From Devosia sp. MC521 (lineage in GTDB: Bacteria > Pseudomonadota > Alphaproteobacteria > Rhizobiales > Devosiaceae): 64,000 bases of DNA. Under the pieces are notes generated by a model. It did no database searches. It was not told where the DNA came from and was given only the letters and a program-made list of their open reading frames with translations. Below, piece after piece: positions 19,141-26,536 of this stretch; the stretch's first letter is position 1, and every line of letters starts with the position of its first letter. Both the position numbers and the translations under genes were made by a program. Location of the stretch: positions 2,575,001-2,639,000 of the forward strand of contig NZ_CP059902.1 in the NCBI RefSeq assembly GCF_014127105.1, written 5' to 3'.

Positions 19141-20667
19141 TTACCGCCCCGTCACCGCAGTAACATTGGGCAGTGCTGCAACATCAAAGCCCGCATCACG
19201 CGCCGCAATCGCCAGCCCTGCCGCATCGCGATGGAACTTCACCGGCTCCACCGCAAACCGAACACCGGCTGCAATCACCTCGGCGCGCACGAACACGACA
19301 TCAGCGCCAACAATCGTCACCGGCGCGATCTGGAGGGGACGCAAATCGACCAGCGGCAGACCTGAAGGTGAGGCCACGCGCGAGACGACGCCCCCCAATG
19401 CCCCGGCCCGATACAATCCCTTAAAGATCAAATCTGAATACAACAGCGTATCCTCATTGCGGCTCTCACCCGTCGGCGAAACCACATCGAGCGTCACAAC
19501 GCCCTTATCCGCGCCCACAAGCGCCTCCACAGTGCCCGCAGCCAATTCCACCAGCCTGCCATCAAGGATCAGGCACTGCTTATTTCCCGCAGAGACCAAC
19601 ATCGCATTGTGCTGTTGAGCAGCGCCCTCGATTGCCGGGAACACTTCAAAGCCAAATCCGGCCGCTGCCAGCTTGGCGCTCACCGCGCCGATAACCTCTG
19701 GCGTGCCGCCAAACAGCCCAAAGCTCAGCTTTGCCCGATCATAAGTAATGGACGTCAAGACCGCCCCAATAGCGTCCCCGCCCTGCCCCAGATCGACCGC
19801 CACGAAAACCTCAGGCCAGTCGGTAAACCGAGCAAACTCTTGCTTATGGAAAATCCGACGCGCCGCCGTAAACTTCGTCTGTGCAATCTGCGGATTGGTC
19901 TGACGGCGCCACCACCATTGGATCTTGTTTGGCACCTTCCAGAATTCTGGGCCCTTATAGAAAAAGGGCATGAACCAGCTGTTGCGCCAGAGGTGCGAGA
20001 CGAGCGTCGGCTTCCCCCGACCGATCACGGTGAACTCAGCTTCCACAGCGTCCGCATAAGCGTCCGACATTGGCGCGAACGTGCCATGCCCCGATTGGGG
20101 GCTCCACCGATCCGGCAGCAGCACATCTGGCCGCTCGTCCTTGGGCGCTCGCAGCGCCACCCCATTGACGAGACGCGGCCCCGTCGCATCCACCACGTCA
20201 TTGCTGGCCGCACAGCGCGCCATCGCGTCCATGCAGCGTTCCCAGAACTTGTGCCCCGGCACCGAGCCCATAAACGCATTGCACAGCACAAACGGCATGC
20301 CGCGATACAGCCCGTCGTTCTCTTCGACATGGCGTTCTGGCTCCGCGCCGACGAAACACTCTGTCTCCTCGATCAGCTCATCAATCCGCGCCTTGGGCAG
20401 CACATCGAGATCGGCATAGATCCCGCCCTCATGATGCAGCACGAAAAAGCGCCACGCATCGGCGCGGAAAATCCCCGAGCGATAGCCATCATAAGTGGAG
20501 AGGTGTTCCGGATAATGCTCGGCAATCAGCGCCCGGCAATCCGCATCGTCCCAGAGCTTTAGCTCAAAATCGGGGTGCGTTCGCTGCCATTCATCCCAAG
20601 TGCGCTGCGCAAACTTCGTTAGAGTTTTGGTCTTCCACGTAAAGTGTACGACTTTAGGGATGCTCAT
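19141..20667 (-). CDS. GT32-type glycosyltransferase with long unassigned C-terminus
   Basis: Residues 1-230 form a GT32 (OCH1/sugar-binding DXD) domain. The product starts MSIPKVVHFTWKTK, has GIFRADAWRFFVLHHEGGIY (65-84) and the metal-binding DLD at 86-88. This predicts transfer of a sugar from a nucleotide donor, probably onto a cell-surface glycan. Residues from about 260 to 508 match no domain I recognise and look like a separate soluble domain. No signal peptide is present. The ATG has no Shine-Dalgarno: an intrinsic terminator of the upstream metallopeptidase gene ends 8 bases before it. Confidence 0.85.
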   Translation of the reverse strand: MSIPKVVHFTWKTKTLTKFAQRTWDEWQRTHPDFELKLWDDADCRALIAEHYPEHLSTYDGYRSGIFRADAWRFFVLHHEGGIYADLDVLPKARIDELIEETECFVGAEPERHVEENDGLYRGMPFVLCNAFMGSVPGHKFWERCMDAMARCAASNDVVDATGPRLVNGVALRAPKDERPDVLLPDRWSPQSGHGTFAPMSDAYADAVEAEFTVIGRGKPTLVSHLWRNSWFMPFFYKGPEFWKVPNKIQWWWRRQTNPQIAQTKFTAARRIFHKQEFARFTDWPEVFVAVDLGQGGDAIGAVLTSITYDRAKLSFGLFGGTPEVIGAVSAKLAAAGFGFEVFPAIEGAAQQHNAMLVSAGNKQCLILDGRLVELAAGTVEALVGADKGVVTLDVVSPTGESRNEDTLLYSDLIFKGLYRAGALGGVVSRVASPSGLPLVDLRPLQIAPVTIVGADVVFVRAEVIAAGVRFAVEPVKFHRDAAGLAIAARDAGFDVAALPNVTAVTGR

Positions 20668-20703
20668 AAGAAAAAGGCCCGGGCAAAAAACTATGCCCGG
20701 ACC
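20668..20703 (-). terminator. Intrinsic terminator abutting the GT32 start codon
   Basis: On the minus strand the stem GGTCCGGGCA / TGCCCGGGCC (one mismatch) is followed by TTTTTCTT and then directly by the ATG of the GT32 gene. Confidence 0.88.
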
Positions 20704-20717
20704 TATAAATCACAAAC

Positions 20718-21659
20718 TTAGACGTTGCCAGTAAACGTATCGCAGGCGCCGGGATCGCCGGTTTCATATCCACGCTGGAACCAGTCTTTACGCTGCGCCG
20801 ACGTGCCGTGGTTGAACGTCTTAGGCACGGCAAAGCCCTGCATCCGCTTTTGCAGCGTATCGTCGCCAATCTGATTGGCCGCGTTCAGTGCTTCGTCAAT
20901 GTCCCCGCCCTCGAGCAGGTTTTGCTGCCCAGCGTGGTTCGCCCACACACCCGCATAGCAGTCTGCCTGCAACTCAACGCGCACCGAATAGGCATTGGCC
21001 TGTTCCTGGCTCATGCTGGCCCGGCGCTGGTTAAACTGAGGCAGAACGCCAGTTAGGTTCTGAACGTGGTGGCCCACTTCATGCGCCAACACATAGGCCT
21101 GCGCAAAGTCGCCGGGCGCACCGAACTTACGGTGCAGCTCGTCATAAAAACTGAGGTCAATGTAAACCTTGCTATCGGCGGGGCAATAAAACGGGCCAAC
21201 CGAGGAGTCCGCTGCGCCACATCCCGTGCTCACCGCATTGGTGAACAGCACGACATTTGGCTCAGGATAGTCCTCGCCGATTTTGGCGAATTCAGCGTTC
21301 CAGAGGTCCTCGGTTTCCCGGACCACAACAGCGACGAAATCGGCAAGTTCATCTTCGCCCTCAGCCGGCAATTGGCGAGAACTCGATGCCGAAGGCGCGA
21401 AATTCGAACCTGCCCCGCTGCCGCCTGCGAGCATATCAAGCGGGTTCTGCCCCGTCGCAAACCAGATAATGCCCAGCACGACAACAATGCCGATCAGACC
21501 GGAAATCCCGCCTTTGCCACCGCCGCCGCCGCCGCCACCCATAGGGATGCGAAAGCCGCCACGCTGGCCTTGTCCAAAGCCACCGCCCAGTCCACCGCCG
21601 CCACGTTGACCGCGTAGGTCCTGCACATTGGAGCTGCGCTCCCTCCCACGCCACTTCAT
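20718..21659 (-). CDS. YpfJ-type neutral zinc metallopeptidase
   Basis: The 313-residue protein has a cytoplasmic Gly/Arg-rich N-terminus (with a run of glycines at 41-48), one TM helix (about 52-69), and an extracytoplasmic catalytic domain carrying the zinc motif HEVGH (193-197) in AYVLAHEVGHHVQNLTG. This is the YpfJ / neutral zinc metallopeptidase family. The substrate is unknown. Cys147 and Cys159 in the mature domain could form a disulfide. It has its own terminator, which also forms the leader of the GT32 gene. Confidence 0.92.
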   Translation of the reverse strand: MKWRGRERSSNVQDLRGQRGGGGLGGGFGQGQRGGFRIPMGGGGGGGGKGGISGLIGIVVVLGIIWFATGQNPLDMLAGGSGAGSNFAPSASSSRQLPAEGEDELADFVAVVVRETEDLWNAEFAKIGEDYPEPNVVLFTNAVSTGCGAADSSVGPFYCPADSKVYIDLSFYDELHRKFGAPGDFAQAYVLAHEVGHHVQNLTGVLPQFNQRRASMSQEQANAYSVRVELQADCYAGVWANHAGQQNLLEGGDIDEALNAANQIGDDTLQKRMQGFAVPKTFNHGTSAQRKDWFQRGYETGDPGACDTFTGNV

Positions 21660-21697
21660 GTCGCGCCTCTCAAAAATTCTTTCAACACAGATGAAAA

Positions 21698-21727
21698 GTA
21701 AAAAAGCGCGGGTGAAGTTCCCGCGCC
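21698..21727 (-). terminator. Intrinsic terminator after the fructuronate reductase gene
   Basis: On the minus strand GCGCGGG / CCCGCGC with a 7-base loop is followed by TTTTTTAC. Confidence 0.88.
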
Positions 21728-21752
21728 TTTCGCATTCGCTCTGCTTCTGTCG

Positions 21753-23237
21753 CTATTCCTGCGCCGACAGTTGATAATTGGCAACGGTTTCATGCGCCCC
21801 GTTTTGCCAGAAGCTCCACAATTGCTCGAGCACAGCGTTGCGGAACACCTCATTATCGATGAGATCAGTGCCGAAGATCGACTGGATGGACACCAGCCCG
21901 TTGAAATAGGCTTCCGGGTCCTCGCCCGCGTCTGCCGCAATGGCGAGCAGTTTCAGCGCCAACGGATCGCGCACGTCGATCTCATTGCCCTCTTCGTCGA
22001 TCGCCATCACATAGCGCATCCACGCCGCGACGCCCAAAGCCAGACGATCAATGCTCTGCCCCGCCGCAAGGCGATCCCGGATCGTCCCCAGCAAGCGCTG
22101 CGGCAGCTTCTGCGAGCCGTCCATAGCAATCTGCCAAGTGCGATGCTTCAGCGCCGGATTGGCAAAACGCGCGAGCAACTGATCGCGATAGGCTTCCAGA
22201 TCAACACCGGGCATGTCGAGGGTCGGTATGACTTCTTCCGTCATCAACCCATGCACCAGCTCACGGTAGTCTTCGTCGCCAACCACTTCAGCGATATACT
22301 CATACCCACCGAGATAACCGGCATAGGCCATGGTCGAGTGCGAGCCATTGAGCATGCGCAGTTTCATATGCTCGAACGGCTCAACGTCCTGCACCAGTTG
22401 CGCCCCGACCTCTTCAAACGCCGGACGGCCACTTGGGAAATTGTTTTCAATCACCCATTGGGTAAACGGCTCGGTCATGATCGGCCACGCGTCTTCCGCC
22501 CCGATCAGGCGCGCAACCTCTTCGCGATCCGCATCGGTGGTGGACGGCACAATGCGATCAACCATGGTCGATGGGAAAGCAACGCCCTTCACCCATTCGC
22601 CCAGTTCCGCATCGCGCTTGGCCGCAAATGCTGTGACGATGCGCTTGGCCGTCTGCCCATTGTTCGGCAGATTATCGCAGCTCATCACCGTAAAAGGCGC
22701 GATCCCTGCCGCCTTACGACGCGCCAGCGCTTCCACCAGCATCCCCGGCGCCGATTTCGGCACGCTCGGGTTGCTCAGATCGTGCTGGATATCGGCGTGA
22801 TTCAGGTCCAGATCACCCGTCGAAGGCTCGTAGCAATAGCCCTTTTCTGTCACCGTCAGCGACACGATGCGAACCTCAGGGCTCGCCATCAGATCGAGCA
22901 GCGCGTCGCGCTCAGTATTGGCGTCCATCACCTTAAGAATCGAGCCGATCACGCGCGGATGTGTCCCCGAAGCATCGCGCACAGCAATCGTATAGAGCCC
23001 GTCTTGCGGCTCCAAAGCATCCTTGGTGTCAGGGCGACGCAAGCTCGCGCCGACAATGCCCCAACTCGGGTCCTTGCTCAGCAGATCGTCGACATAAACC
23101 GCCATATGCGCGCGATGGAACGCACCAATGCCCAGATGCACGATCCCAGCCGTCACCGCGCTGCGGTCATAATTCGGAACAGTAATGCCTGCCGCCAAAG
23201 TCGACACGGTCTTTAGATTGAGGCGTTGCTTGCTCAA
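21753..23237 (-). CDS. uxuB: Mannitol dehydrogenase family oxidoreductase, probably fructuronate reductase
   Basis: The start is TTG 23237 with AGGAGA 6 bases upstream. The 494-residue protein carries the polyol dehydrogenase pattern: GIVHLGIGAFHRAHMAVYVD near residue 32 (nucleotide binding), SLTVTEKGYC (about 125-134), VMSCDNLPNNG (about 178-188, substrate-binding Asn residues) and LRMLNGSHSTMAYAGYL (catalytic Lys region preceded by EHMK). Mannitol 2-dehydrogenase and fructuronate reductase share this fold. The divergent KDG kinase gene favours fructuronate to mannonate in hexuronate breakdown. The symbol is inferred from that context. Confidence 0.85.
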   Translation of the reverse strand: MSKQRLNLKTVSTLAAGITVPNYDRSAVTAGIVHLGIGAFHRAHMAVYVDDLLSKDPSWGIVGASLRRPDTKDALEPQDGLYTIAVRDASGTHPRVIGSILKVMDANTERDALLDLMASPEVRIVSLTVTEKGYCYEPSTGDLDLNHADIQHDLSNPSVPKSAPGMLVEALARRKAAGIAPFTVMSCDNLPNNGQTAKRIVTAFAAKRDAELGEWVKGVAFPSTMVDRIVPSTTDADREEVARLIGAEDAWPIMTEPFTQWVIENNFPSGRPAFEEVGAQLVQDVEPFEHMKLRMLNGSHSTMAYAGYLGGYEYIAEVVGDEDYRELVHGLMTEEVIPTLDMPGVDLEAYRDQLLARFANPALKHRTWQIAMDGSQKLPQRLLGTIRDRLAAGQSIDRLALGVAAWMRYVMAIDEEGNEIDVRDPLALKLLAIAADAGEDPEAYFNGLVSIQSIFGTDLIDNEVFRNAVLEQLWSFWQNGAHETVANYQLSAQE

Positions 23238-23253
23238 ATCGATCTCCTCATAT

Positions 23254-23271
23254 CCATACCATCTTGTATGG
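23254..23271. promoter_or_regulatory. Candidate operator between uxuB and kdgK
   Basis: A perfect inverted repeat CCATAC-N6-GTATGG sits 16 bases upstream of the uxuB start in the 125-bp divergent promoter region. Such sites are typical of GntR-type sugar-acid repressors. No regulator gene is adjacent. Confidence 0.5.
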
Positions 23272-23362
23272 AAGTTTGACGCAGGTTAGGAGCCTGTTTA
23301 ATGATCCCATCTTGCTCGCGCAAGACCGCACCTGCATAAGCGAGCAAAGACATTTGGAGGGA

Positions 23363-24277
23363 ATGGCAGTGTCGCAGCGTATCGTATCCATCGGTGAATG
23401 CATGATCGAGATGAGCGGCGGCGAAGATCGCAGCTATCGCCTTGGCTATGCAGGCGACACTCTCAACTCTGCTTGGTACCTGCGCGCCCTCCTCCCCGAC
23501 GCTTGGAAGGTCGATTATGTCACCGCTCTGGGGGCAGACAAATACTCCGGCGACATTCGTAACTTCCTCCAAACCAACAACATCGGCACCGATCACATCC
23601 AGACCATCCCGGCCCGTCGCCCCGGTCTTTATATGATCCACCAGGAAGCAGGCGATCGTCACTTCACCTATTGGCGCGACATGTCTGCGGCCAAACTCCT
23701 TGCCGACGACAAATCCGCCCTCGCCGCTGCCGTTGAAGGCGCAGACCTCGTCTATTTCTCCGGCATCACCCTTGCCATTCTGGCCCCCAAGGCCCGCGGC
23801 CGCCTCCTCGGCGCTATCGTAAAAGCGCGCGACAATGGCGCCAAAATCGCTTTCGATACCAATCTGCGCCCCGCTCTCTGGTCGTCACCCCGCGTCATGG
23901 CCTCTGTGCTCACTGCTGCCGCCAGCCTTTGCGATATTGTCCTGCCCACCCACACCGACGAAGCCCCCCTCTTCGGCGACGCGACAGTGGACGACACCGC
24001 CAATCGCTATCTCGAGCTCGGCGTTGAAGAAGTCGTCGTCAAAGACGGCTCCAAAGAAGCCCTCATCGCCACCGCCACCGAACGCGTCCGCATGGCCCCG
24101 CCCCCTGCCGCATCCGTGGTCGACGCCACCGGCGCTGGCGACAGTTTTAACGGCGCCTATCTCGCCGCGCGCCTGCAAGGCAAATCCATCACCGAAGCCG
24201 CTCAGGCCGCCCACCGCACCGCAGGCATCGTCATCGGCCACAAAGGCGCCCTCGTCGATCCAGCTTTAGTGCGCTGA
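23363..24277 (+). CDS. kdgK: PfkB family sugar kinase, probably 2-dehydro-3-deoxygluconokinase
   Basis: The start is ATG 23363 with GGAGGG 4-9 bases upstream, giving 304 residues. It begins RIVSIGECMIEMSGGED, which resembles KdgK more than fructokinase, has AGDTLNSAWYLR (substrate loop) and the C-terminal PfkB signature DATGAGDSFNGAYLA with the catalytic Asp. It would phosphorylate KDG to KDPG, the last hexuronate step before aldolase cleavage. It is divergent from the fructuronate reductase gene with a shared operator-like site. Mannonate dehydratase and the aldolase are not in the window. Confidence 0.88.
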   Translation: MAVSQRIVSIGECMIEMSGGEDRSYRLGYAGDTLNSAWYLRALLPDAWKVDYVTALGADKYSGDIRNFLQTNNIGTDHIQTIPARRPGLYMIHQEAGDRHFTYWRDMSAAKLLADDKSALAAAVEGADLVYFSGITLAILAPKARGRLLGAIVKARDNGAKIAFDTNLRPALWSSPRVMASVLTAAASLCDIVLPTHTDEAPLFGDATVDDTANRYLELGVEEVVVKDGSKEALIATATERVRMAPPPAASVVDATGAGDSFNGAYLAARLQGKSITEAAQAAHRTAGIVIGHKGALVDPALVR

Positions 24278-24292
24278 CGAACCCATGCGGTC

Positions 24293-24347
24293 GCAACCTT
24301 GCAAAGGTAAGGAATTTCCATTACCTTTGCATTCCATGAAAGGTTGC
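24293..24347 (+). promoter_or_regulatory. Nested palindromes upstream of prlF-yhaV
   Basis: The inner inverted repeat has perfect 11-bp arms TGCAAAGGTAA (24300-24310) and TTACCTTTGCA (24321-24331). An outer one has GCAACCTT (24293-24300) and AAGGTTGC (24340-24347). They cover the promoter and ribosome site of the antitoxin gene, as expected for autoregulation by the AbrB-type antitoxin complex. Confidence 0.65.
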
Positions 24348-24350
24348 GTG

Positions 24351-24683
24351 ATGACATCGGTTCTTAAAGAAGAAAGCACCATCACCGCCAAGGGCCAAAC
24401 CACGGTACCAAAATCGGTACGTCAGGCCTTGGGCGTCGATTACGGTGGCCGCATCACCTTCACCGTTGATGCGCAGCGCCGTGTCATTGTCGAAAAAGTT
24501 GAGGACGAAGCTGCAGACCCGGTCGTCGGCAGCTTCCTCAATTTCCTCGCTCAAGACATGGCGGCCAACCCCCAACGGTCCATCGTCCCACTGACGTCAG
24601 CATTGCTCTCTCGGGTTGCCGTGCTGGTCGAAGACCTTGAAAGCGATCCGGGCGAGACAATCGACGGCGAGACGGTGCTTTAG
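24351..24683 (+). CDS. prlF: Antitoxin PrlF (SohA), AbrB-like
   Basis: The 110-residue product has an N-terminal swapped-hairpin AbrB DNA-binding domain (ESTITAKGQTTVPKSVRQAL, residues 8-27) and a C-terminal helical part that would bind the toxin. Length is very close to E. coli PrlF (111). I chose ATG 24351 because AAAGG lies 8 bases upstream; ATG 24336 is possible. The toxin gene starts one base after its stop. In E. coli PrlF neutralises YhaV and represses the operon. Confidence 0.92.
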   Translation: MTSVLKEESTITAKGQTTVPKSVRQALGVDYGGRITFTVDAQRRVIVEKVEDEAADPVVGSFLNFLAQDMAANPQRSIVPLTSALLSRVAVLVEDLESDPGETIDGETVL

Positions 24684-24684
24684 C

Positions 24685-25149
24685 ATGCTCACCGTCAACG
24701 GTTGGACCCTGCTTGCCCATCCGCTGTTTCTTCAACAACTCGAAAAACTCACCGCGGCCGTTCAGGTCCTGAAGGCCAAAAAGTCCGACACCTACGCGCA
24801 AAACGCCAATACCAAGCTTCTCGCGGCGCTCAATCGGTTAGCCTTCGAAATCATTCCTTCTGATCCGACCGCCACCGTCTACAGGCAAGGGGCAACACAG
24901 GGACCGGACTACAAGCATTGGTTCCGCGCCAAGTTCGGTGGCGGACGGTTCCGACTGTTCTTCCGCTACGATACCGCGTCCAAGATAATCATCTACGCTT
25001 GGGTGAATGACGAGAATTCCTTGCGCACATACGGGTCCAAGACCGACGCCTATCACGTCTTTAAATCCATGCTAGACGGTGGCACCCCGCCCGATGATTG
25101 GCCCGCGCTTCTTTCTCAGGCGCAGCCAATCGACGTCGACGAAGCCTAG
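24685..25149 (+). CDS. yhaV: Toxin YhaV, RelE-superfamily ribonuclease
   Basis: The 154-residue protein equals E. coli YhaV in length and has its landmarks: an N-terminal NGWTLLAHPLFLQQLEKL, YRQGATQGPDYKHWFRAKF around residues 68-86, RFRLFFRYD, and IIIYAWVNDENSLRTYGSK. YhaV is a translation-linked mRNA endoribonuclease of the type II PrlF-YhaV system. The frame is intact and tightly coupled to prlF, so an active module is likely. GC content and flanks do not show a mobile-element boundary. Confidence 0.93.
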   Translation: MLTVNGWTLLAHPLFLQQLEKLTAAVQVLKAKKSDTYAQNANTKLLAALNRLAFEIIPSDPTATVYRQGATQGPDYKHWFRAKFGGGRFRLFFRYDTASKIIIYAWVNDENSLRTYGSKTDAYHVFKSMLDGGTPPDDWPALLSQAQPIDVDEA

Positions 25150-25211
25150 TCCAACTTTGCATTTCCGCGACAATTTCCGTTAGACTGACCAAGTACTATC
25201 CGAGGACCACC

Positions 25212-26192
25212 ATGCTGCGCAGATTGACCACTCTTGCCTTTGCCTTGATCTGCGCTCCAGCCTACGCGGAAGTCCCTCTCTCGGGCACATTCACCGCCGC
25301 CGAAGCCTGCCCAGCATTGCAATCAATCAGCCGCGAAACCAATCCCGGCAACATCACCACTCAGGCTGGCACGCAGTATGAGCTGCTCGCAGGCAACCGC
25401 ACCCCGCCGACCCATGTGCGTGTTCGCATTCCCGGAGCGCAGCCCGATTTGCGTTGGGTGAGCGTCGCATGCGGCTCCTCTCCTGCCCTCACTGGCGAAG
25501 CCCCCAGTCAGCCAACGCGCAATGCCGCATCAGCGCCCAAGCAACACTATATTCTCGCCGCCAACTGGCAGCCGGCCTTCTGCGAAACCGCACCGCGCAA
25601 AACCGAGTGCCGCAATCAGCGCCCCAATAGCTTTGAGGCGACAAATTTCACCCTGCACGGCCTCTGGCCACAGCCCAAAGATGCCGAATACTGCGACGTC
25701 TCCAATCGCGACCGCTACGCCAGCCAGGACGGTCGTTGGCGCGACTTGCCGCAACTTGACCTCACCATCGCCCAACGTCGGGAACTCGACGTCGTCATGC
25801 CCGGCAGTGCCTCAGGGCTTGATCGCCACGAATGGATCAAACACGGCACCTGCTATGATGGCAACCAGCGCGACTATATCGACGCTTCGCTCTTTCTTAT
25901 GCAGGCCCTCAACGATTCCGAAGTCGCGCATCTCTTTTCGGAAAGCATTGGCCGCCGCGTCGCCATTGATCAGGTCCGTGCCACCTTCGACGCCAGCTTC
26001 GGCCGTGGTGCGGGCGACCGTGTCGCCATGGATTGCGAGACCGATGGCAACCGCACCATCATCACCGAACTGCGCATCGCGCTTGCGGGCGAGATCACCT
26101 CACCAGACGATTTCGCCGATCTCGTGCGCGCAGGTACGCCGCAACGCCACACCTGCCGCTCTGGCCACGTCGACGCGGTCGGACTGCAATAA
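25212..26192 (+). CDS. Secreted ribonuclease T2 with N-terminal extension
   Basis: The 326-residue product has a signal peptide (about 1-19, ending AYA). Residues 20-108 are an extra domain with Cys33 and Cys87, and then the RNase T2 catalytic domain follows. Catalytic motif CAS I is FTLHGLWP (147-154) and CAS II is HEWIKHGTC (206-214), both with their active-site His. Several Cys residues fit the disulfide pattern. The enzyme would cut RNA in the periplasm through 2',3'-cyclic phosphates. The next gene encodes a cyclic phosphodiesterase/3'-nucleotidase that could finish the job. Confidence 0.93.
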   Translation: MLRRLTTLAFALICAPAYAEVPLSGTFTAAEACPALQSISRETNPGNITTQAGTQYELLAGNRTPPTHVRVRIPGAQPDLRWVSVACGSSPALTGEAPSQPTRNAASAPKQHYILAANWQPAFCETAPRKTECRNQRPNSFEATNFTLHGLWPQPKDAEYCDVSNRDRYASQDGRWRDLPQLDLTIAQRRELDVVMPGSASGLDRHEWIKHGTCYDGNQRDYIDASLFLMQALNDSEVAHLFSESIGRRVAIDQVRATFDASFGRGAGDRVAMDCETDGNRTIITELRIALAGEITSPDDFADLVRAGTPQRHTCRSGHVDAVGLQ

Positions 26193-26536
26193 GCACAGAC
26201 CCGAGATTTGTGATCGCGCCGCCCCGTGGCGCGATCCAACCTGCTCTCCCGACGCCTCAACCCCCTGTCAGACCATAGTTTTTTCTCCATGGACGTGTAT
26301 TAGGGCGTGTATTAGGCACACACTAAGGCATTGATTTTTCGCGCCAATTTTATCTCCTCATTTGCTTTGACCAAGCGATCAAAACCGTCCTACGCTCCTC
26401 ACGTCGTCGTCATTGCCGTGTCACAGCACGCCGCCATGAAGAGACCACGCTAGGAAAACTGGCGCACAATGACCGGTCGAAAAGCCGGGTTCGGGAGCAC
26501 GCCCCCGCACAAGCATTGGTCAGAGGAGAGGTAAGC
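26193..26536. other. Intergenic region between RNase T2 and the cyclic phosphodiesterase gene
   Basis: A hairpin GATCGCGCC / GGCGCGATC (26212-26236, 7-base loop, no T-run) lies near the RNase T2 stop and may be a terminator or mRNA end. A tandem direct repeat of CGTGTATTAGG occurs at 26294 and 26306. I see no gene in it. Confidence 0.6.

Noticed and set aside
21771-23216. A 481-codon frame antisense to uxuB
   Set aside because: His/Arg-rich shadow of the polyol dehydrogenase frame, without any recognised domain.
24293-25149. The prlF-yhaV module as part of a genomic island
   Set aside because: No integrase, direct repeats, tRNA or base-composition step surrounds it; it is simply inserted between metabolic genes.
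26294-26316. Tandem CGTGTATTAGG repeat as an attachment site
   Set aside because: Only two adjacent short copies, with no integrase, tRNA or mobile gene nearby.
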